A stretch of 64,000 nucleotides of DNA from Candidatus Opimibacter skivensis (GCA_016721905.1 JADKHH010000009.1:1-64000); one strand, 5' to 3'. Positions 20,430-33,138 are shown, numbered from the stretch's first letter. Program-made: numbers and translations. Notes: generated from the sequence alone by a model not told the origin.

Positions 20430-23400
20430 TTATTTCGGAGCATTAAAATCTAAAACCCACACTCCTTTCACTCTTCCTGTACTTGCGGCAGTTTCAATAT
20501 AAGAGGGAAGCTCTCCGCCTGCTGCTTTGAAAGCGTCTATACTTAAGTAGCCAGCAGAATTCTCACGAAATGTATAACCTCTTGCAGTTGCTTCTTCCAC
20601 GACAAATGATTTTACAGCGGCATCTTCTGTAATGATCCTTAGTCTTCCACCAGGAGCCACACGTTCAAAGCGAGCCTGAATTTCTTCAAGTCCTGGCAAT
20701 GTTCTTCCCTTAGGCTGTGGAAAATTCTCTTCTACATATTCAAATTGTTGTCCTTTCTCGATATCTTGAACTCTTGAATTTTTAAACTTTCCACCTTGTT
20801 GTTCAAATGCCTCCCGCAGCAACAGTTTTTTCTTGGATTAGCTACGGTTACATCATAGCCTTCGGATGCTAGTTTCCCTGCACGGGAAAATTCACTTGAC
20901 CTTTCTGCACCAATCAAAAGTGCACTAGGTTTAGGAGTAGCTTCAATAGTTGTTTGAGGTGCCCCTCCAACTTTTCCTCTGCCTGTCCAACCACTACCTG
21001 ATGCTTTTGATGAGACTACCCCTATTCCTGTTCCGACCACTTGCGAGACGGCTCCTTGCACTAAAAAGTGACGAGCCTCTTCAGGCGACATTCCTTTCTC
21101 AAATACTTGTGCAACATTATCAACTAATACGGTGCCACCTCCAGTGGGTATAGCAGTAGCGAGAACTAATCCTGCACGTAGACCCTCCGTCGTAGAACCA
21201 TCAGAGGCTGCAATTCGTTTTCCGGTTCCACTTAGAAATTGAACATCTAAATCCGATGGATCATCTGTAATAGCATTAGTAACCATTGCGGCACTCATTT
21301 GGCCAAAGTCCATAACTACTAGGGCTGGTTCCGCTATGCCTTTTGCTACCCTTTAGTTCCTTCCCAAACGTCACCAAAAAATTCTCCCCAACTATATTTG
21401 CCGGTTTTATCATTGAATCGTATGGGGCTATTTTTGACATATATATATTCATTTGAACCTTCTATGAGTTTCTCAGGGTCCGGGCTTAACCACCTCCCTA
21501 TCCAAGGCAAATAAAACCTTGCACTATGATACTCCAACCCCGTTTCTTCATCCCGCTCCATTCCTGTATAACGGTAGCGTTTGGCCGCAGATTTTATGTC
21601 TTTGTTTTTGGCATGATATGCAGTAGTGCCAAAAGGATGGTATTCTTCATAGGAAATTACTTTGGCATCAGTTGTTCCATCTAACTCCAATGCAGCAGAG
21701 CCGAGATGGTTGTGCAACTGATATCGCACTAATTGTTTTACGGTGCCATCATTTATATTGTTTCTGGTTTCAACCATCACAAAGCGATGCGCCTGATCCA
21801 TGAGGCTCAGGCTCACTCTATCTAAACCTGCATGAGTGCCAGTGTGTTTTTTATACAACTCGTAACCGGCTACATAAATTCGTTCATCCTTTTTGGAAGG
21901 AGTGTCTCCTACATTTGCCTGATTCTCCGAAATCTTCCTAATTCGCTGCCCACTTCCATCATATTGGTAGTAAGTAATTACCGGGATATTATCATCAGCA
22001 CAGTGCTGTCGGGCAGTCAGCACAACCTCTTCTTTAAAATTCCAGCTTATCTTTTCCAAATGAGGTAGTTCTTCCATAAACCCATGCTTCGCATGGTGGT
22101 TGTATTTTGTATAATTAACAGGGCTGCCATTATCTCCAATAAATGTTCGCTTCAACCGGTTATTTGTAATTTCATATTCATAACCTCTGGTCCAATTACC
22201 ACCTGCAGCCAGGTGTTTCATCTCCATGATGTTTCCTACAGCATCATATTGATAGCGTTGGGTATAATTTCGGATAGCCATAGGGTCGCCCGATTTCAAG
22301 CTTTGCATAAAGGCCTTGTCATTCCAGTTGTCGCAAGTTCCAAAACTTAATGCCGCATTGTTTTCCCTTCCGGTTGCCTCCACTAAGCGATACAGGGCAT
22401 CGTACGTATAAGTGCAAAGGGAGGATACAGAACTATTCAAAAAAACAATCGGAGCAATCTTATCTTCTATTTGGGTAATATTTCCAACTGAGTCGTAGGT
22501 ATAATGCCAATCCTGAAGTAAGTCGCCATTGTTCCGTTTGCTTTCTAATCTTTTTAGTCGGAATGTTTCTTTATCGTAATAAAATTTAATGTTTACATCA
22601 TTACCATATACAATTTTATGGCGTTGCCCTTTTTCATTGTAGTCAATGTCTTTGATGTAAACAGAAGGATTGGCTGCTCCAGGATGCAACACACTTTCTC
22701 CGTCTAATAGACCTGCTTCGTTATAAGAAGGTGTAATAATGCTTCAGTCTGGTGCTGTTTGCTGGGTGATTCTTCCCAAAGCATCCGTTTGGGTGGCAAA
22801 AGTAAATCCTGTTCCGGGTTCCAAATCATTTACCAGATTGCTATCTATCCAGTTGGCTACCTCTTTATATTTTTGAATAGTTTTCTGGTTGTTGTTAAAG
22901 GTTGCCCTTTAAAATCATAGTTTGGAGTATCAACAATACCTGCGGTATCGTAATGCTGTATTACCTGCCCTAATATATTCCTCGTTTGTAGTGCAGCTTC
23001 ATTAAATCGGTTGGCATCGGTCCTGATTCCGGTTAAAAGACTTTCCCCATACATCACCCTATCAAAAATATTGTCAAGTGGGGCAGGGCCATCACCTCCT
23101 AAGACTTTACTATGCGTAGGGCGTTGGGCAATATCATACAAGTATTGAAACTCATGTTTTCTTTCATCCCAGGTACGAAGCGGTTTACTAAGGATATTGT
23201 TGAGCAACCAACGCTGCCCGGCATCCTTGCTGCTTTGATATACCAAATTGCCAAGCATATCGTATTTGTATTGCATCACTGGATTGCCTTTATTATTATT
23301 CTCTGGCAATTCCCTTGCATCGGTTACTTTTAAAAGGTTGCCTTCCGCATCTAATTCAATTTTCGTTTTAAATAAAATATCAACATTCAATGAATCTTTA

Positions 23401-26400
23401 CCATTGTTTTCAACTTGCAATACCGGCCGGCCCAGCGTATCGAAATGCAGTTGGGAAGCTGTATTATAATGAGCGGCAGCTTTTACGGCAGCTTCTCTTT
23501 CAGGGTCATTTGCCGGTAATCCGATTCGCTTTGTGTACCAATCACTGTCTTTCACCGTATCGTTAGCGTCATAGATCATTTGCCTCCACGAATCAAACTC
23601 CACTTTCGAAAAAGTATCATCGGGCATCTTGGTTTTTATCAATCGTCCTACCGCATCATAAAACATAACGGGTGTTACCCCTGCTTCCACCAGTTCTTTA
23701 TAATCTTCGAAATGCCAGCAAACCGAAAAGTAAGGTTCATATTGCTTTACTACATTGCCTTTGTTGCTCTTGATGGTTCTACCATTTCCAATCCAACGGA
23801 GTTGTTTGGGTACTGCAGTAGCAGTATTTATTTCGTTTATAGTTATGGTACTGCCTGGATTTACAACTAATTCTTTGGCAAGACCCGGTTCAGCCTGCAC
23901 TTTTTTCATCACCACTTCCCCAATGCCATTGGAATATTCGAATGCAATTTGAACTTTACTTTCAACAGGATTTGGAATTCCATTGGGCATTCGGAAATGC
24001 GTTTCTCTTGTAATAGAAGCAATGACAGCAGGAGGTAGGGGTTTAACTTTTTCGGGTTCTCCATTTTCAACATGTTGTTTATTCGCTTCTTCAATTTTAT
24101 TATACTCATCAAGCTCATATACAAATCGCGCAGTGGCATGATTCAATAATTGCTTGCCAATATTGGTCAGTTGGACTGAATCGGGAGCAGAGAAATAATT
24201 TGTAACCAATGTTAATTCTGCCGCATCAGTTATTTCGGTTATGCCGGTATGTTCATCGGCTTCATTGCCTTTGCCCATTACCGCCACCGCTTTTATTAAA
24301 CCTAATTCATCACTAATTGCTTCCGACAGATTTCCATTAATGTCTTTCATCCGTTTAGGTGAAAGCGTACGGAAATTAAAAAGATCAACCGAACTTCTGT
24401 TTCCTAAAACATCTTCTGTTTCTTTAATAAACAGAAAATAGTTGCTATAGTATTTTACTTTGGTGATGGCGCCGTAAGGATCGGTATAGGAAATGGGAGC
24501 ATAAAACCTATCCTGTGCATCAGACTGATTTTCTGCAATAGCTTTAAATTGTGTTGTACCGGATCGAACCCACCAATTGCTATCGCCTTCGCTGTTGGTG
24601 AACTTGCCTTCCGTTAATAATGCAGCATTGACTTTTGCTCCAAAAATATAAGTAACCAATTCAGGTGTATAAGCCAATTGATAACTTTCAAAAGGAAGCG
24701 CCAGAGATTCTAAATTATGCAAGGGCAAAGCTCCAGTTAAAAGGTTACGGTAATATGTTGAACGAATATGTTCGATCAATCTTTTCTGTGCTTTACTGCC
24801 CACTAAAGCCTTGTTTAATTCATGATAAAAAGCTGTGTCTGATTTTGCATCAGAAAGTATGTCTGTAAAGTCAGTTGTTGAATAATATGTATCAGCTTTA
24901 GCTACACCTTTCAGTTGGTATGTTTTTATTTCGGAAGGCAATCGCAAGCGATGTATATCATCATCAATAACATCATTGGTAAATTGATTTTTAGTAAATA
25001 TAATAATCGTTTTCCTTTGCTCTTCTTTTGTTTCTTCCGGCAGTAAACTTACCTGCAGAATCTTTGCTTCAATCCTTGGGTAAACCACTGATGCAGATTC
25101 TAATACATTACCATATTCATCCAACTTAATATTCAGGCTATGCGTTATTCGGGGATCTTCAGAATTTCTTTCGTAGCTATACGCAATGGCTTCACTTTCT
25201 TTTACTACAAAAATAGCATGTTTGTTATTTCCTTTGGGCTGCAGTAATTCAATTAAACAATTATGCGTAGCTACTGAAATAGGCGTAAGTTCTTTTTGTA
25301 TAGCAGCCGGTGTGTTGCCATACTTTATAGCATCCTGTGCAAACGTCTCCGAGCGTAACGCCATTCCTTTGCATGCCCTTAGTGCTTCCTGCCATTCTTG
25401 AGTTGAAAGATGATCAATAACGGAAGGGTTAATTCCGGGTGCTGCTACCAATCGGGCATCAGGCAGTGCTACTTCATGATGCGTTGCGATGAATCCCTGC
25501 CGCTGCATTTCCTCATACCAATAATCTTTTGCAAATTGATTGAGAATTTTATCCCTCTGCAAAAATGCTCCTGTGTGATGCCAAGATTTTGAAACTACCG
25601 GTTCCTGGTGTAAAGTGGCATCAGTAATATTTGTTGCCCCGCTTTTTATCCAATGTTCAAAGGTTTCGGCATCTGTTCGCTCCACCATGCCAAAACCGCG
25701 AAATTCCCTTTCGGGATGATCATAGTAACCATGATGGTATTTATATTTACTAACAAATTTGTAGCCTGATATTTTGTCCTCCGTTGTGGTTTTGGAAACA
25801 CAGTGCACGGGGAAATGCAACTTGGTTACCCAGGGTTTGTCAGCCAGCTTATCTTCAATATAAAATTTGGTTGATGGAGTGTATTCCAGTGAAACTTCCT
25901 TGCCCATATTGTTTTTATAAGAAACCATGACATGCGGTTTCTTGCTGTTCATCAGGTCAATATATTTTAAGGGAGCATTTGCATCTTTAGATAAAGGGCT
26001 TGACCAAACAATACAGGCAACACCATTTCCTAATAAATCGATTACCGTTATTTTAGATTGAGAATGAATTTCAGGGAATGGGTCTATTTCAAAAGGCGTG
26101 GAGCTGAAACGATTGCCACTTAGGTTTTTCCAGCAGGTAAATTTCTTTTTACCTAAATAAATAATGTCCGATGTACCAGAACCATCAATATCAGCCAATC
26201 GTAAATAGGCAGCATTAAAGGAATCAGGATGATCAAACACAGGCCCATTGTCCAGTGCGACTTTCGCACCGAATTTACCATAACCCAAATTGGGCCAATA
26301 GCATACTTCTCCATTGCGGATTCGTAAAATATCTGTCATGCCATCCCCGGACATATCCGCCAGATAGATGGTTTGTTTTACATCGGCAAAAACAATGTGC

Positions 26401-28195
26401 GGCCCTGCTTCTTCATCGAAGGGTTTTGAGGTCTTTTGGGCAGGTGCAAAACCTTCCCGGCCTTCAGAGGCATACCATGTAAAAACATTCTCCTCTGAAA
26501 TAACCACCTCCGGTTTGCCATCTCCATTCAGATCGAGCATTCGGGTATTGGAATCACCAAAATCAAGATTGGGCAGAGCTTTAAATGAACGTAGTCCAAG
26601 CCATTCATTGGAATCATCCAATTCAAAATAGCCTCGCGGTTCTGCTTCAAAACTTACCAATTGTTTGCCGCCATCAGCATCCAAATCAACAAGTTGCAAC
26701 TGCCCTCCCAATCCTGCACATGAAGGCTTGGGAGTGACCAACTTAGCTTGTTCGAATAGGAGTTCAGAATTTTCTTCATCACTCCAAACTCCCCGGTTGT
26801 GTTTGTAATACCAACCATTGGCTTGTTCTGAGAGGATACCAGAGAGTCCTTCATTATAAAGATCTACAAATTGGTAAGGAGCTTGTTCTATTCCTCCCGG
26901 TGCATGTACCAATGCATCTTGGGAAACCGCTTTTATCTCACTGGTCCATTCATGCGGCTGGTATTCAAACTCCATTGGTGGAAGTTTTTTATGGGAGTAA
27001 GTTCCAGCCGGCATTTTAATGTAGCCATAAGAGGTAATCCTTTTTAGAAATGTAAAATCTTGCTCAGTCGAGGTGTCATACTCAAAATTGACCGATTTAA
27101 TCAGTGTTTTCTTGTCAGACTTATCCGGTCTTTGAGCTAACTCCTCAAATACATGAAACAATAAAACACGTCTGCACAATCGAGTAGTCCTGATTTCAAA
27201 CCCGGCTTTGTAATCGGAAAAAGCGTCGGGCCTAAAGTCCCAAGGGTTTAACTTATCAAATGGTTCAATATTTAAATCGGTTGTCCCGTAATCAAAATAT
27301 GTATGAAACATAAAATCTGTTTCATCAGGAAACACATCACCAAATTGTCGGTATGGCGTCTTATTTCCATAAAGGATTTTTTCGGGATAAAGATTGGCAT
27401 AAGTGATTTTACCGCTTTCAAGCCGATTGCGGTTGTGCAATAATGTGCTGTCAAAGCCAATTTCGTCTTCCTTTTTATAAATGTATTTAGAGCAATTTCC
27501 CTTATCATCGAAAACAAATTCCGGAAGCCACTCAAATATCTTTAATCCCTTTTTATCTCCTGGGTCGACAATTACTGAATTATTGTTCCATCCAAAAGCG
27601 TTGTAACATTTTCCTTTGTAATTACACGCCATTTTACTATTCCTGTTGATTTTTCTGTCCATCGTTCAATACGGGCAAATAATCCTTCTATGCGGGGTTT
27701 GTAATTTCTGATGTTGAACAATCCATCTGTTGAATTTCTCTCGTTAATGATGTATTCACCATCACTATCTAATTGAAAACTCCCGTCAGGATTCTTATTA
27801 AACTCAGGAACTAAGTCTTCCGCTTCAGAAAATAAGAATGTGTCAGAATCAATTGAATCGAGATATTGAGGCAGCCCTTTGTCTGTTTTACGTTTAATTG
27901 ATCCTAAATTTAAACTCCAACCCAAACCAAAAATTCCATTACCAGCTCCTGAACTATAAGACAGGCTTAATGAAGGCGATGCTCCTCTTGAAGGTGAAAA
28001 AGGAAGCGGTATTGAAAATGAAGATGTACCATTCACTGCATTGACTGAAAATTTCTCATCGATGCCTTTAATTGCCCCACCACCTTTAGGCAAAGAAATG
28101 GAAGGAACCTCAATCGCATTGGATTTGGTTTTTCCTCCATCTGTTTTCAGAAATTGCGATGATGAACTGTTTTGTGATTGGTCTTTCACTTCCAA
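20430..28195 (-). CDS. Fused TcB-TcC insecticidal-type toxin with variable C-terminal domain (frame-broken)
   Basis: About 2590 residues; open pieces 28249-27572, 27662-22857, 22692-21346, 21313-20732 and 20822-20430. The N-terminus is SpvB-like (SLPKGGGAIKGIDEKFSVN, SYSSGAGNGIFGLGWSLNL). TcdB-middle regions follow with FG-GAP-type repeats (LDLNGDGKPEVVISEE, LADMSGDGMTDILRI), then RHS/YD repeats and the RHS core GLEYHSARFYLPWIGRWLSPD where TcC proteins self-cleave. After the core comes a linker and a distinct ~200-residue domain (see findings). The TcB beta-propeller and RHS shell encapsulate that toxin. One-base repairs: near 27600, 22883 (AAA), 21350 (GGG) and 20828 (A6). An in-frame TGA remains at 22744-22746. 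The start is uncertain: TTG 28195 or GTG 28249, the latter adding a hydrophobic stretch atypical for the family. Confidence 0.88.
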
Positions 28196-28249
28196 TAGTC
28201 TTTTGAAAAAAAATAAGAATACAACTACTGCCAGGTGACAGTACCCCAC

Positions 28250-28782
28250 AAAATCAAATTACCCCGCAATAAATGTTATGCAATGAAAAGCCGAAACCAT
28301 AAAAGGCCTATAAACCGAATAGAGTCAATCCGGAAAAATGAGTAGGGTTGGCGCTATAAAAATAAAGAAGTGTAAAAAAGGTCAATTTTGGTCTTGGTAA
28401 AAAATTAACCTAATATAAAATACATATGGTTATCAGTCAAATATATTTTTTTTATACATGTTATATATTCTTAATCAACCCAAGAGGAATGCATATTTGA
28501 GAAGAATTGAAATGAAACGAAAAAGGTCTAATGTTAAGGCGTCTTAACACACTTTAGTTACGACTCTTTAATCAGACACAAGCATATTTGAAAGGCTGAA
28601 TACCAGCCTCATTTCCTGGTGATTTCCTTAGCCTCAGCATTCGCCTTAGCCTTCTGAACAGCCTTCCGTTGTCGCCGAAGCCATTTCGTGCTGGCAATTA
28701 CTGCCAAACCAAAAGCACTTTGTACAGGCAATCATGATACCTGACACGTATTATGCCTAGATTGAGCTACCAATAGCTCCAT
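28250..28782. other. Divergent intergenic region upstream of the Tc operon
   Basis: About 530 bases between the divergent TcB-TcC and glycosidase-like genes, so promoters for both should lie here. It is AT-rich with no credible ORF. It contains one of the window's CTTAGCCTCAGC-type repeat scraps (about 28627-28655). I cannot single out a promoter with confidence. Confidence 0.5.
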
Positions 28783-31241
28783 ATGTCTATCTGTAGAATC
28801 CACTTTCCGACATGCTTTGTATGTCTTTTTACATTATTCAATTCTTCATCCGCCACCTGCCAGTCCCTTTCGCTTAGTGTAGCTGGCGATGGTCTTGCAG
28901 GTTTCCATGTGGATATTTACAATGGCCCCCAAAAAGTGTTGGCCAACACCGAAGAATTCTCCATACAGCTCTTTAACCTGGACTTAAGCACCGAAGCCAT
29001 TATAGAATGGACGGGGGAAACCTGGACAGGAAACGAAAAGCGCATCACGTTGAAACGAGATTCGTATGTAAAGGAGTTTGACTCCAACCTTTCGGTCAGT
29101 GTCACCTACGAGGTCATCAATGATCATGTCATCAGGAAAACGGTGGAGTTGTTTCAACCCTCCATGCCGGGCCTGTATTATATTCTAAAAGAAACCAACA
29201 AACCTGCGGTACAACCACAACGATATGTCACCTTTGAACATGATAGCTTCCCAGGTGGCTTTGTTCATGAAATTTATCCTGCGGCAGGCTTTGTTACGCC
29301 GGATAATGATGTCGTTGGTTTTTTAACAGACGCCGGGTACAAAAATCAATATACCCGAAATACACGTCGTCGGTTTAGCGGACGAGGAGGTGGTTTTGTA
29401 GGCTTGCGCCGCCTACCGGATGTTAACTTGTTTTCGGTAGCTACTGGCTCAGAACAATCTCTTCATAATCAATACATCAGACAGACCTTTGGTGAAATGT
29501 ATAATCTTGATGACGGCGGTGAAGACATCCTTCCAATGCCTGAACAATATACCGTTGAAGGAAAAGCAGTCGTATATAGATGGGATGGAATTTCGATCAC
29601 CAGCGCAGCTGATCACCGGGCAGGGATTGAATTCATTGCACCATTGAAGGATCAAAACCTCTATACGATTTCGTTTTGGCGCCAGGGGAACACCCCTGTG
29701 ACTTTAAAATTATTCAGGGTTAAAAACGGTGTTAAGACCATAGAACTGGAGCATGGAGTAAAATACATTGATCAATTTCCAGGCGCTGAAAACGAATGGG
29801 CTTTTTTTGAAGGCAGTATCCTGGTGCCGTATATTGAAAATGACAGTGTCTCGGTCTTTATCGGCACACCCGCCGGCAAGGTGGGAAAAGTGGAGATCAT
29901 GATGCTTGAGATCGCAAAGCACCAACCAGCCATAGAGCCCTATAACATCTTACCCATGGGCGAAAAGGTCGAAAAAACAACCTATGTTTTCGTCGAGCCC
30001 TGGACTACGCATCAGCAATTTATGATCTCGGCTCAATCTCGACTTGCTGAAGGGAAGGAATTTAAAGGATCGTTGCTTGAAAAAATGTTATACGCCAATT
30101 TCAATATGTTGACCTGGATCACGGACACAAAAGATTTTGCACCCTTCAATGTGCCTAATATGAATTACGCACCGGATATGTACAACCGGGATTGTTTTTT
30201 TGCGGCCGTATCTACCTACAACAAAGAGCTCAACCTTTCACTATGGGAGCAATGGGGAAAGACACAAACACCCAAAGGAGGGATCGGCACGATCATTACA
30301 CCACTCATGGGATCAGTCGAAGCAAAAGACAATGAGGCCACCATCGAATGGCTGATATGGGCTATGCTCAACAAACGTCGTTTTGGTATCACGCTGCCAC
30401 AAGACAAAATAGAAAAGGCTGTGGCCTATGTACTCAATGAATTTGATGAAGACGGGGACGGAAAATGCAAATCTCACTTTTCCTTAAGCCAGGTGGACAT
30501 CGTTGATTTTAATCCTAAGACAGATCGCCTGGGTGTGAACCAGGGGATGTTGGCTATCGCATTGAGGACGATAAAGGAACTGGGTTTTGATATTGCTGAA
30601 TCCTATATTCAAAAAGCAGAAGAAGAGTACCGGAATTTTTATGATGCGGAAAAAAAGCATTTGCTGTTTGATCGAAACTATCCTGATATCATCACCCTGA
30701 CTGACCTGGAGCCGGAATTCTTTTCATTATGGTTGTTTGACAAGCCCATACTCACAGATAAAATGGTACAAAATCATCTCGACCAAATACCACTGCTCAA
30801 TAAAGTACCCAATGCGCCTCATCCTGAATATGGGACGACTGCCCCTATCTGTGTGCGGCTCATCAAGGATGCTCCCGGGTTCGCTTATCTCAGTGGAGAT
30901 TATCAGCCATTTGAAAAATTTGGTGCAGAGAATTACAGCAACGGCAAAGTGATGGCTATTATTACAATGGAGGTAGTTGGTTCAGGGCTGAGTATTGCGC
31001 CTATGTAGTTGGGTTGAAACACGGATGGACTAAAGCCAATACCATGATGGAAAACAGGGTATGGGCAGAGATTTACCTTAATCCTGAATGGCCTTTCAGC
31101 AAAGAATTTATCCCTACAAAATGGACGTCAACAGATACCTGGTGGGTCTCCACTCGTGGTTTGTGCTGGAATGTCTTCATCCTCATGGCAAATGAAGTAG
31201 CCGGATTGCGCACGCCGGATATGGATCCGGATTATAAATAA
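28783..31241 (+). CDS. Secreted glycosidase-like protein, alpha/alpha-toroid type (frame-broken near 3' end)
   Basis: About 819 residues. An N-terminal signal-like segment (CFVCLFTLFNSSSATC) precedes a beta-rich domain (residues ~25-400), then a helical region with DRDCFFAAVSTYNKELNLSLWEQWG-like sequence (only NRDCFFAAVSTYNKEL is needed for recognition), DEDGDGKCKSHFSLSQV and, after the joint, DGYYYNGGSWFRAEYCAYV and LKHGWTKAN. This order is typical of six-hairpin glycosidases (rhamnosidase/trehalase-like clans). Adding one A in AAA near 30945 joins 28783-31008 to the segment ending at 31241. Catalytic acids cannot be assigned safely, so the substrate is unknown. Transcribed divergently from the Tc operon and ended by a long hairpin at 31261. 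Confidence 0.7.
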
Positions 31242-31260
31242 TTGAAATCGCTGTCTTAAT

Positions 31261-31317
31261 AAAAAGTATACCCATGTAGGGGTTCAAAATATTGAACCCC
31301 TACATGGTATACTTTTT
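31261..31317. terminator. Bidirectional terminator hairpin, ~26-bp stem
   Basis: AAAAAGTATAC-C-CATGTAGGGGTTCAA (31261-31287) pairs with TTGAACCCCTACATGGTATACTTTTT (31292-31317) with one bulged C and a 4-base loop. A-tract on one side and T-tract on the other suit termination in both directions. It sits between two convergent genes. Confidence 0.85.
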
Positions 31318-31361
31318 ATGTCCCAACCACTTTTCATACTTCGCCTCCGCCTCCGCCTTTT

Positions 31362-31985
31362 CTACCACTTCACCTTTCTTGTCAGATACATAATCAACGC
31401 AATGATGACAAACAATGCGATACTTCCGGCAAGGAGGGCGTAGTCTTCAAGTTGGAGGATGATGTAAATAAAGCCAAACAAGACGACCAACAAACCTCCG
31501 GCCACCATGGCATATTTCTTCTCCGAAAAAATACTCCTGCTATAAAGCGTAATCAAAAGAATAGTCGCAACGGAAGCAACACCATAGGCCGGATCAAAGC
31601 CTATATGCTCCGATAAGGACAACAAGAGTATAAAGAAGATCACGAGCGCAGCGCCTACCAATCCATACTGCAACGGATGAACTTTCTGTTTCTTCAGTAC
31701 TTCACAGAAAAAGTAGACGGCAAAAGTGAGCGTGATCAATAAGAAGGCATACTTCACAGTGCGCTCATTTTTAGTATAATGATCCACCGTGTTTAACAAC
31801 TCCACTCCAAATACAGGTTTGGTGTTAGCCGCGCTTTCATAGCTATCTGCGTACCTGACAGGATTGACATTTTGAAAAGCCTGTGGATTGCTCTCCGTCC
31901 ACTGTTGAGAAATCTGCCTGTTGATATCCAGGATGGTCCACTCGGCCTCGAATCCAATAATATTCACCTGAGAACTCCTCTTCAA
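31362..31985 (-). pseudogene. creD: Truncated duplicate of creD (C-terminal half only)
   Basis: Residues after the first ~10 match the C-terminal half of the intact CreD at 41421-42779 almost residue for residue (FEAEWTILDINRQISQQWTE, NPVRYADSYESAANTKPVFG, LFVIIALIMYLTRKVKW). Homology stops near 31953, so the first ten codons (MKRSSQVNII) are junction sequence. The whole N-terminal periplasmic half is missing, so it should not encode working CreD. It carries the last membrane helices only. It is part of a segmental duplication that also includes the sigma-factor fragment at 32220. Confidence 0.85.
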
Positions 31986-32070
31986 TCCCGGGACTCTAAA
32001 ATCTATGGGGCCCTTAATGGCTTTAAGCCAAATGAACTTTACAGGATTTTTTAATTTAATATTTATTCTT

Positions 32071-32110
32071 AAAAAGGAATTTTCATTATATTTCCAATAC
32101 TATTCCCCGG
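32071..32110 (+). promoter_or_regulatory. Conserved upstream block of the sigma-factor copy (remnant)
   Basis: AAAAAGGAATTTTCATTATA followed by TTTCCAATACTATTCCCCGG matches the block at 43901-43940 upstream of the intact sigma gene at nearly every base. GGAATTTT and ATACTATTCC are spaced like -35/-10 elements of an ECF-type promoter. The promoter role is inference from conservation. Confidence 0.45.
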
Positions 32111-32219
32111 ATAAACCAATCCCGGTTTCCATAGAATAGTCACCACTACCGATTAAGACCCCAGGTAGACTAGGGGAGTAAATGGTTTTGCTTCCATACG
32201 CCTACCTTGTAGGAACCGT

Positions 32220-32432
32220 ATGGAAGATAATAAGCAGTCACCCGATCTCCTCATCAGATCCCTTGTGGACGGTGACATGAACGTGCTTGACCAGATCTAT
32301 GACACCTACAGGGATGATTTCCTCCGATGGGCAAATCAAAATTTCCGGCAGCCCTCCGTGAGTCTCCTTGATGCCTGGCATGATACGATGATCATGTTTT
32401 ATGAGCAAGTGAGGGACAGGCTCCTACCATAA
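32220..32432 (+). pseudogene. Truncated ECF sigma factor duplicate (region 2 only)
   Basis: 70 residues that align with the first ~70 of the intact sigma factor at 44049 (shared LDQIYDTYRDDFLRW and LLDAWHDTMIMFYEQVRDR). Reading ends at LLP followed by a stop, exactly where similarity to the second copy ends, so sigma region 4, which contacts the -35 element, is absent. It probably makes no functional factor, although a region-2-only peptide could in principle bind core polymerase. It forms one duplicated unit with the creD remnant at 31362. Confidence 0.85.
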
Positions 32433-32667
32433 GTATCGACCAAATTCTAATAGAATATCAAATCCTCATAGGTTTAGCTTTCCCTGCTTTTCTTGGTAAG
32501 CTTTCGCCAGGACCATATCTATTATCAACTTATACACTATTAAGGGTTAGAAATAATCTTTATTTTTAAACTAGCCGAAATGAAAACAACCTATGCTCAT
32601 ATCGAAACTAATATGTCCATGATCTGATTTGTATTAAATAATTTTTACTTGTTAAATGGTATTTGTC

Positions 32668-33138
32668 ATGAAGCAATTTCTCCTGATAGTACTTCTATCC
32701 GATTTTTCGACACTATTGCTTTCACAGACTATTCAACCCTCCGTTGTAAACACCACAGCAGGTTCCTTCGGGGACACAGAGATGCTCATCGAATGGTCCC
32801 TCGGCGAGATGAGCATAGCTACCATCGGCAACTCTAGTCACCTTGTCACGCAGGGTTTCCTACAACCAAATCTGGAAAAGCAAGTGGGGACAGAAAACAT
32901 TGCCATACAGGCTGGCATACTTGTCTTCCCAAATCCGGTAAAAGACTACATGTACTTATCGGCAAAGTCTATCGACAAATGGCAGATTGAAATCTACAAT
33001 GTAACAGGCAAAATAATCTTGAAAACTGATTTTCAGCCTAAACTTGATTTACAGACCCTAAAGCCCGGATTACATATTGTTACCCTAATTGATAAAAAGG
33101 GACTGCCAATAACCTCATTCAAAATCATTAAAGCATAA
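32668..33138 (+). CDS. Small T9SS-secreted protein
   Basis: About 156 residues from the ATG at 32668, which starts a normal signal peptide (MKQFLLIVLLSDFSTLLLSQ); an ATG 12 bases earlier is less likely. The mature part begins TIQPSVVNTTAGSFG and contains EWSLGEMSIAT, a motif common at the start of short Bacteroidota T9SS proteins. The last ~75 residues are a type A sorting domain (FPNPVKDYMYLSA, YNVTGKIILKT, LKPGLHIVTLI). It precedes the S74 fibre gene by 5 bases, so the two are co-transcribed. It probably acts as a surface partner of that fibre. Confidence 0.85.
   Translation: MKQFLLIVLLSDFSTLLLSQTIQPSVVNTTAGSFGDTEMLIEWSLGEMSIATIGNSSHLVTQGFLQPNLEKQVGTENIAIQAGILVFPNPVKDYMYLSAKSIDKWQIEIYNVTGKIILKTDFQPKLDLQTLKPGLHIVTLIDKKGLPITSFKIIKA

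Noticed and set aside
22744..22746. Selenocysteine codon in TcB-TcC
   Set aside because: No redox context, no Cys homologue position known to me, and no convincing SECIS-like hairpin seen.
7703..28249. Programmed frameshifting in the toxin genes
   Set aside because: The breaks are numerous, occur in unrelated genes and lack a common slippery site plus pseudoknot; base loss explains them better.
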